Shown here in pieces: positions 5,277-8,326 of a stretch of 8,326 nucleotides of DNA. The notes under the pieces were generated by a model, which saw only the letters and a program-made list of their open reading frames with translations, did no database searches and was not told the origin of the DNA. The position numbers and the translations under genes were made by a program. Origin of the DNA: DASXMX01 sp036794395 (GTDB lineage: Bacteria; Planctomycetota; Phycisphaerae; Tepidisphaerales; Tepidisphaeraceae); NCBI GenBank assembly GCA_036794395.1, contig DAIRGS010000306.1:1-8326 (forward strand), in the 5' to 3' direction. Each line of letters opens with the position of its first letter. The first letter of the stretch is position 1.

Positions 5277-6131
5277 ATGAAAAATAGCGTTCGTCGCCGG
5301 GGTTTTACGATCCTCGAACTGCTTGTCGTCATTGGGATCATCATCGCATTGGCCGGGCTGCTGCTGCCGGTGATCGCCCGCGCTCGCGAGTCCGGCAAGC
5401 GGGCTCAGTGCCTGTCCAACCTCAGGCAATTGACTCTGGCCTGGCTCGGCTACGCCCACGACCACGAATCGCATCTTTGCAGCAGCCAGCTCGGCGTGAG
5501 CTGGAGCTGGAGTGGGCCGCTCACACGACGAAACGACATTGAAAAGGATACGTTCAGGCCATCGCAGAAACTGGAGGAGGGCGTGCTGTGGCCTTACCTG
5601 AAAACCGCGGCCGTCTATCATTGCCCCGACGACCAGAGTGATGGCAATCCCCAGACCGGCAACCGCTGTAGCTACCAGATCAACGGGTACCTGGCCGGCT
5701 CCGTTACAACTCAAGCTGCCGGCCCAGCACGGTTAAGGCTCGACGACATCGCCCAGGCTCCCGCAACGTTCGTTTGGATCGAGGGCGCCTACCCTTTGCA
5801 ACTCCTGATTAAGTGCTTCAAGACGCCGATGTATCCTTCAATGAATTCGTTTCAAGTGTTCGGCTGGCCGGGCGAGAATCATAAAGGCGCATTTGCCGCG
5901 GCGGAGGGGACCGGAATCTCCTTCGCCGATGGACATGCCATGTTCTGGAAGTATTCCGATCCTCGAACCGGCGTATTGATCGAAGGCGTAATGAGCGGTT
6001 TATACGGATCGATCAAGACCTTGCCGAACATGCCGCCGTTTTACCCGCAAGATGTGATGATCAACTCGACCGATGTATCGCAGCTCGAAGCGTGGGCGGG
6101 GGGATTGTCGCCGCCGGGGGTGAGCCAATAG
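5277..6131 (+). CDS. Prepilin-like protein with H-Xn-DG C-terminus
   Basis: This 284-residue protein begins MKNSVRRRGFTILELLVVIG. It has a basic RRR, predicted cleavage after Gly9, Glu at +5 (Glu14) and a helix to about residue 33. It continues with KRAQCLSNLRQL (41-52), then LWPYLKTAAVYHCPDD (104-119), then a C-terminal His202 ... FADGH (216-220). This is the layout of planctomycete prepilin-type 'processing-associated H-X9-DG' proteins related to DUF1559. Here, however, 15 residues instead of nine separate His202 from the Asp-Gly pair. The start at 5277 has AGGA at 5265-5268 with 8-base spacing; the longer in-frame ATG at 5232 lacks one and gives an atypical leader. The product should be an inner-membrane-anchored, periplasm-facing pilin-like protein. 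The family role is not established. Confidence 0.88.
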   Translation: MKNSVRRRGFTILELLVVIGIIIALAGLLLPVIARARESGKRAQCLSNLRQLTLAWLGYAHDHESHLCSSQLGVSWSWSGPLTRRNDIEKDTFRPSQKLEEGVLWPYLKTAAVYHCPDDQSDGNPQTGNRCSYQINGYLAGSVTTQAAGPARLRLDDIAQAPATFVWIEGAYPLQLLIKCFKTPMYPSMNSFQVFGWPGENHKGAFAAAEGTGISFADGHAMFWKYSDPRTGVLIEGVMSGLYGSIKTLPNMPPFYPQDVMINSTDVSQLEAWAGGLSPPGVSQ

Positions 6132-6175
6132 GGGGCTCTACGCTGAATGTGGCAACTCCATCACGGCAAAAGCTT

Positions 6176-6199
6176 CAACGCCAGCAGCCAGCGGCGTTG
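6176..6199 (-). terminator. Possible terminator hairpin
   Basis: CAACGCC (6176-6182) pairs with GGCGTTG (6193-6199) around a 10-base loop, extendable by G-T pairs. On the minus strand it is followed by AAGCTTTTG, so it could end transcripts of the 7366-6324 gene pair, although it lies 125 bases past the last stop. On the plus strand, 45 bases after the prepilin stop, no T-run follows. Confidence 0.3.
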
Positions 6200-6234
6200 G
6201 GGAATGGACAATTGACAATGGATAATGGACAACG
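6200..6234. repeat. Heptanucleotide tandem repeat (GAYAATK type)
   Basis: Five consecutive 7-base units are seen: a degenerate GGGAATG, then GACAATT, GACAATG, GATAATG and GACAACG. The same consensus recurs at 7392-7419 in the same orientation, also ending in GACAACG. The form resembles the short tandemly repeated repetitive (STRR) heptamers known from cyanobacterial genomes. Confidence 0.7.
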
Positions 6235-6323
6235 AATTGCGGGGAAGCGGGGCAGTGGCGCGCCGTAAAACGTTGGATTGCGCCGCAGGGCGGTCGGGTT
6301 TGGTTTCGGTGATTGGATGGGGT

Positions 6324-6623
6324 TCAGGGTTTTTGGGCATGGTCGCCGGGGTGGCGCGACCACTCGTCCAGATCCTCGGCGAACCGTCGAATGAAAAGGG
6401 TGGCATTCAGCAGGGCATCGATGGGCCCGACGCCCATGACCGGAATGATTCGGCCGGTGAAGGTTTCGACGAAGACCGGGCAACACCAGTCGCCGTTGGG
6501 GTCCGATTCCACCGGGACGGGACGGCCGATTTGGATAGTGGCGGTAAAAGTTCGCCCGCCCCGCCTGCACTCCCAGCGGTCAACGGCGATCGGGTCGGCA
6601 ATTGAATCAAAAATCGGCAGCAT
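6324..6623 (-). CDS. Small conserved protein of unknown function
   Basis: This 99-residue protein has a plausible ribosome binding site (AGGTG five bases before the ATG at 6623). It starts only eight bases after the stop of the MBL-fold gene, so the two are probably co-transcribed. Visible features are MLPIFDSIADPIAVDRWECR, a FTATIQIGRP strand-like stretch, DPNGDWCCP at 41-49 and a C-terminal IDALLNATLFIRR helix. From memory this pattern resembles the small DUF6968-type proteins (IGRP..., G-DW-CP, then a helix), but I could not confirm that. It is predicted to be soluble, with no signal peptide. No biochemical role is known. Overlapping frames in this region are poorer candidates. Confidence 0.65.
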   Translation of the reverse strand: MLPIFDSIADPIAVDRWECRRGGRTFTATIQIGRPVPVESDPNGDWCCPVFVETFTGRIIPVMGVGPIDALLNATLFIRRFAEDLDEWSRHPGDHAQKP

Positions 6624-6631
6624 CGTGACAC

Positions 6632-7366
6632 CTACCGTTTGGTGGGGGCGCCGAGGGTTTGTTTCATGACGGCGTCGAGGTCGAGGAGGGCCTGGGCGCA
6701 GTTGCCGGTGAAGGAGCTGCCGTGCATGGTGGCGAGGGTCTGCGGTTTGAGGGCGGCGAGGCTTTCGAGGAGGGGGCGGGTATTGGGGGTGTAGGGCATG
6801 TAGTCCATCAGGGGGCCGGACTGGAATCCGATCAGCGACTGGTGGGCCCGGCCAACAATGTCGGACTCGGTGAGCGGCTCCACATCGCCATTGTGGGTGA
6901 ACAGGTCGGAACAGAACAGGACGCGCTGGGTTTCCTCAAACAGGACCCCGGCGTCCCAGCCGTGGGGGAGGTGGGGGGTGGGGCGGTAGCGAAAGCGGAA
7001 CTTGCCGGTGCTGAAGGTTTCGTCGGCGTTGAGCGGGCGGGGAGGGCGGTCGGCGAAATCGGCGAGATTGACCACCGCGCCGATCACCCCCGTGACGGCC
7101 TGGGCGCGCGGGGCGACCTGAAGCCAGTTGTTGAGCGAGCCGCACTCATCGACTTCGAAGTGGCTGAAGCCGATCCAGCGGAGATCGGCCGGATCGATGA
7201 TTCGCTTCACCGCCGCGAGGACTTCGGGGAACATGCGGCGCATGCCGGTGTGGTAGAGCAGGGGCTCGTCATCGACGATCAGGAAATGATTGAACTGGAG
7301 ATTGATCTCGGGGAAGAGAACGCTGATGCGGTGAACGTTGGGCGCGATCTCAGTGACGGACGTCAT
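6632..7366 (-). CDS. MBL-fold, flavodiiron-like (ODP) protein
   Basis: This 244-residue metallo-beta-lactamase-fold protein has a diiron-type ligand pattern: SHFEVDE (His69, Glu71, Asp73), PHLPHGWDAG (His132/His135), CSDLF (Asp154) and TMHGSS (His215). This HxExD...H...D...H arrangement is that of the oxygen-binding diiron domain of flavodiiron proteins (ROO/FprA) rather than of glyoxalase II enzymes, which have HxHxDH. The residue after Asp73 is Glu, where flavodiiron proteins usually have His. There is no C-terminal flavodoxin domain, so it is a stand-alone ODP-type protein. O2/NO reduction or sensing is possible but unproven. The start at 7366 has AAGGA six bases upstream; the extension to 7417 is repeat-encoded. 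It is followed after eight bases by a small conserved gene, a likely operon. Cytoplasmic. Confidence 0.85.
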   Translation of the reverse strand: MTSVTEIAPNVHRISVLFPEINLQFNHFLIVDDEPLLYHTGMRRMFPEVLAAVKRIIDPADLRWIGFSHFEVDECGSLNNWLQVAPRAQAVTGVIGAVVNLADFADRPPRPLNADETFSTGKFRFRYRPTPHLPHGWDAGVLFEETQRVLFCSDLFTHNGDVEPLTESDIVGRAHQSLIGFQSGPLMDYMPYTPNTRPLLESLAALKPQTLATMHGSSFTGNCAQALLDLDAVMKQTLGAPTKR

Positions 7367-7391
7367 GGGGATCCTTTGGGTGGGAATAATG

Positions 7392-7419
7392 GATAATTGA
7401 TAATTGAAAATGGACAACG
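7392..7419. repeat. Heptanucleotide tandem repeat upstream of the MBL gene
   Basis: Four 7-base units (GATAATT twice, then GAAAATG and GACAACG) lie 26-53 bases upstream of the MBL-fold start codon, where its promoter or leader should be. The array is AT-rich and matches the 6200-6234 array in consensus and orientation, so the two flank the MBL gene pair. Confidence 0.7.
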
Positions 7420-7440
7420 GGGGAAGGAAAGATGGGAGGG

Positions 7441-7489
7441 GTTATTTGTCATTTGTCATTTGTCAGTGGGCAGTGGGCAGTGGTGAGTC
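7441..7489. repeat. Heptanucleotide array changing unit from GTCATTT to GGCAGTG
   Basis: Seven contiguous 7-base units stay in register: GTTATTT, two GTCATTT, GTCAGTG, two GGCAGTG, GTGAGTC. The unit changes in the middle through the hybrid GTCAGTG. This is a clear STRR-like array, and it explains the spurious frames in this region. It lies between the divergent MBL and zinc-ribbon genes. Confidence 0.8.
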
Positions 7490-7642
7490 GGCAGGAAGGA
7501 GCAGAGTCCCATTCGGCGTTCAAACCGAAGACAGCATGCATGAAAACCTCGCAGCGGCTGGCTCGCTTTCGCTATTCGGCGGAGTTATTCTGTACAACCG
7601 TCCATGCTCGATCGGGCAAGCGGTCACATACAGGAAAAAAAG

Positions 7643-8155
7643 ATGCAATGTCCAAAATGCGACCTGCCGCTGAAGGGCATCGACTACCAGGGAATTCACA
7701 TCGAGACCTGCCCGTCCTGCGGGGGCGACTGGCTCGACGCCGGGGAACTGGGCAGCATCGTCCGGGCACGCAATACTCGTTTTGATGAAAAGGAATGCAT
7801 TGCGATTGCGCAGGCCACGAAGATCACGGGCGTTAAACTGAGCACTCTCAATCGGCATTTAACCTGTCCCAAGTGCGCCGGCACGACGCAACCGGTAAAC
7901 TACGGCGACGACACCGGCCTTATCATCGACAAATGCGCTCAATGCGGGGGCGTCTGGCTCGAACGCGGTGAAATAGAGAAAATTCAGGAACTCGTCGAAG
8001 GCTGGCGTGATGAGCTGCCGGGCGATCTTGCCGAATATGGCCCGAAACTGCGCCAGGTCGCGGCCGATGTCGATCGGGACGAGAAAGTCCACATCGCCCA
8101 CATTCCGCTGATGAACGCCCTGATCAATGGCATTTTAGATTTCGCCGGCGAGTGA
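7643..8155 (+). CDS. Double zinc-ribbon (zf-TFIIB) protein
   Basis: This 170-residue protein is built from two copies of a TFIIB-type zinc ribbon. The first has CPKC at 3-6, then CPSCGGDWLDAGEL at 23-36; the second has CPKC at 75-78, then CAQCGGVWLERGEI at 98-111. Each has four cysteines for one zinc and the C-x-x-C-G-G-x-W-L-x-x-G-E signature of the bacterial zf-TFIIB family. Residues 112-170 are mostly helical and charged (GWRDELPGDLAEYGPKLRQV) with no known domain. The start at 7643 has AGGA seven bases upstream; the in-frame start at 7604 lacks one. There is no signal peptide, so it is predicted cytoplasmic. The bacterial family has no settled function; nucleic-acid or protein binding is plausible. 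It is divergent from the MBL gene. Confidence 0.9.
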   Translation: MQCPKCDLPLKGIDYQGIHIETCPSCGGDWLDAGELGSIVRARNTRFDEKECIAIAQATKITGVKLSTLNRHLTCPKCAGTTQPVNYGDDTGLIIDKCAQCGGVWLERGEIEKIQELVEGWRDELPGDLAEYGPKLRQVAADVDRDEKVHIAHIPLMNALINGILDFAGE

Positions 8156-8244
8156 TAGCGAGGTCCATTCGTTGTCCGGTCAAACTCGACTCATTCGAAA
8201 CGTCGGCTCTAATACTCGGAAAGTGAAATATCTGAAAGGTGAAA

Positions 8245-8280
8245 CATCCATCAATTGCAGCAAAATGGAATTGATGGATG
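8245..8280. repeat. Perfect 12-bp stem-loop before the intron boundary
   Basis: CATCCATCAATT (8245-8256) pairs fully with AATTGATGGATG (8269-8280) around the 12-base loop GCAGCAAAATGG. It lies 90 bases after the zinc-ribbon stop codon and two bases before the proposed intron start. It may be a transcription terminator whose T-run has been displaced, or the structured target recognised by the intron. Confidence 0.8.
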
Positions 8281-8282
8281 TC

Positions 8283-8326
8283 GTGCGCCGTGAAAAGGGT
8301 GTTGGAGTCCAGCGGGTGAGAGTCCC
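8283..8326 (+). mobile_element. 5' end of a group II intron (continues past window)
   Basis: The sequence begins GTGCGCC and shortly after has AGGGTGTT, then TCCAGCGGGTGAGAGTCCC. GTGYG is the conserved 5' end of bacterial group II introns, and the GTGCGCC...AGGGTGTT spacing closely resembles the start of the Lactococcus Ll.LtrB intron as I recall it. GGGTGAGAGTCCC is a common early domain I string. Only 44 bases are visible, so the class, the reverse-transcriptase ORF and completeness cannot be judged. Confidence 0.6.

Noticed and set aside
5202..5714. Minus-strand open frame of 170 codons
   Set aside because: It is antisense to the prepilin signal and conserved pilin motifs of the plus-strand gene.
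6659..7396. Long plus-strand open frame of 245 codons
   Set aside because: It is the antisense shadow of the MBL-fold gene, which has conserved metal ligands; the plus-strand product is Gly/Glu/Val-rich without a domain.
7367..7417. N-terminal extension of the MBL-fold protein
   Set aside because: It is translated heptamer repeat (NYQLSII-like), and the ATG at 7366 has a good ribosome binding site.

Overview
The window reads as a GC-rich, repeat-laden chromosomal segment of a planctomycete-type bacterium. The main clue is a pair of prepilin-like genes: one ends in a variant of the H-X9-DG 'processing-associated' motif that is greatly expanded in Planctomycetes and relatives. Supporting clues are the tyrosine-recombinase style and many short intergenic tandem repeats. 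Phylum assignment is an inference from family knowledge, not from a marker gene.

Left part (1-1885): a gene-free, repeat-rich flank; a WYL-family transcription regulator on the minus strand broken by a one-base shift near 959-961; a plus-strand remnant of the C-terminal end of a tyrosine recombinase; a doubtful small secreted-peptide ORF; and a complete tRNA-Ser(GCU) on the minus strand with a good sigma-70-type promoter and a possible terminator hairpin. A recombinase tail within 240 bases of the 3' end of a tRNA gene suggests an eroded integration site.

Middle (1990-4079), all on the minus strand: an aldo/keto reductase with a complete catalytic tetrad, a YjbQ/UPF0047 protein, and a small two-helix membrane protein. 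The gap between the reductase and YjbQ holds a composite of dispersed short repeats bounded by a perfect 22-base inverted repeat.

Right part: two plus-strand prepilin-like genes (4229-5140 and 5277-6131), separated by small hairpins. A minus-strand two-gene unit follows: an MBL-fold, flavodiiron-like (ODP-type) protein and a small conserved protein. Heptanucleotide tandem repeats lie on both sides of this unit. A plus-strand double zinc-ribbon (zf-TFIIB) protein comes next. The window ends in what looks like the first 44 bases of a group II intron (GTGCG start at 8283), two bases after a perfect 12-bp stem-loop.

The genes do not form one pathway. The only likely co-transcribed pair is the MBL protein with its small neighbour; the two prepilins probably belong to the same envelope programme. 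I see no convincing new multi-gene system. The most interesting signals are the repeats, the eroded recombinase/tRNA junction, the broken regulator and the intron at the right edge.
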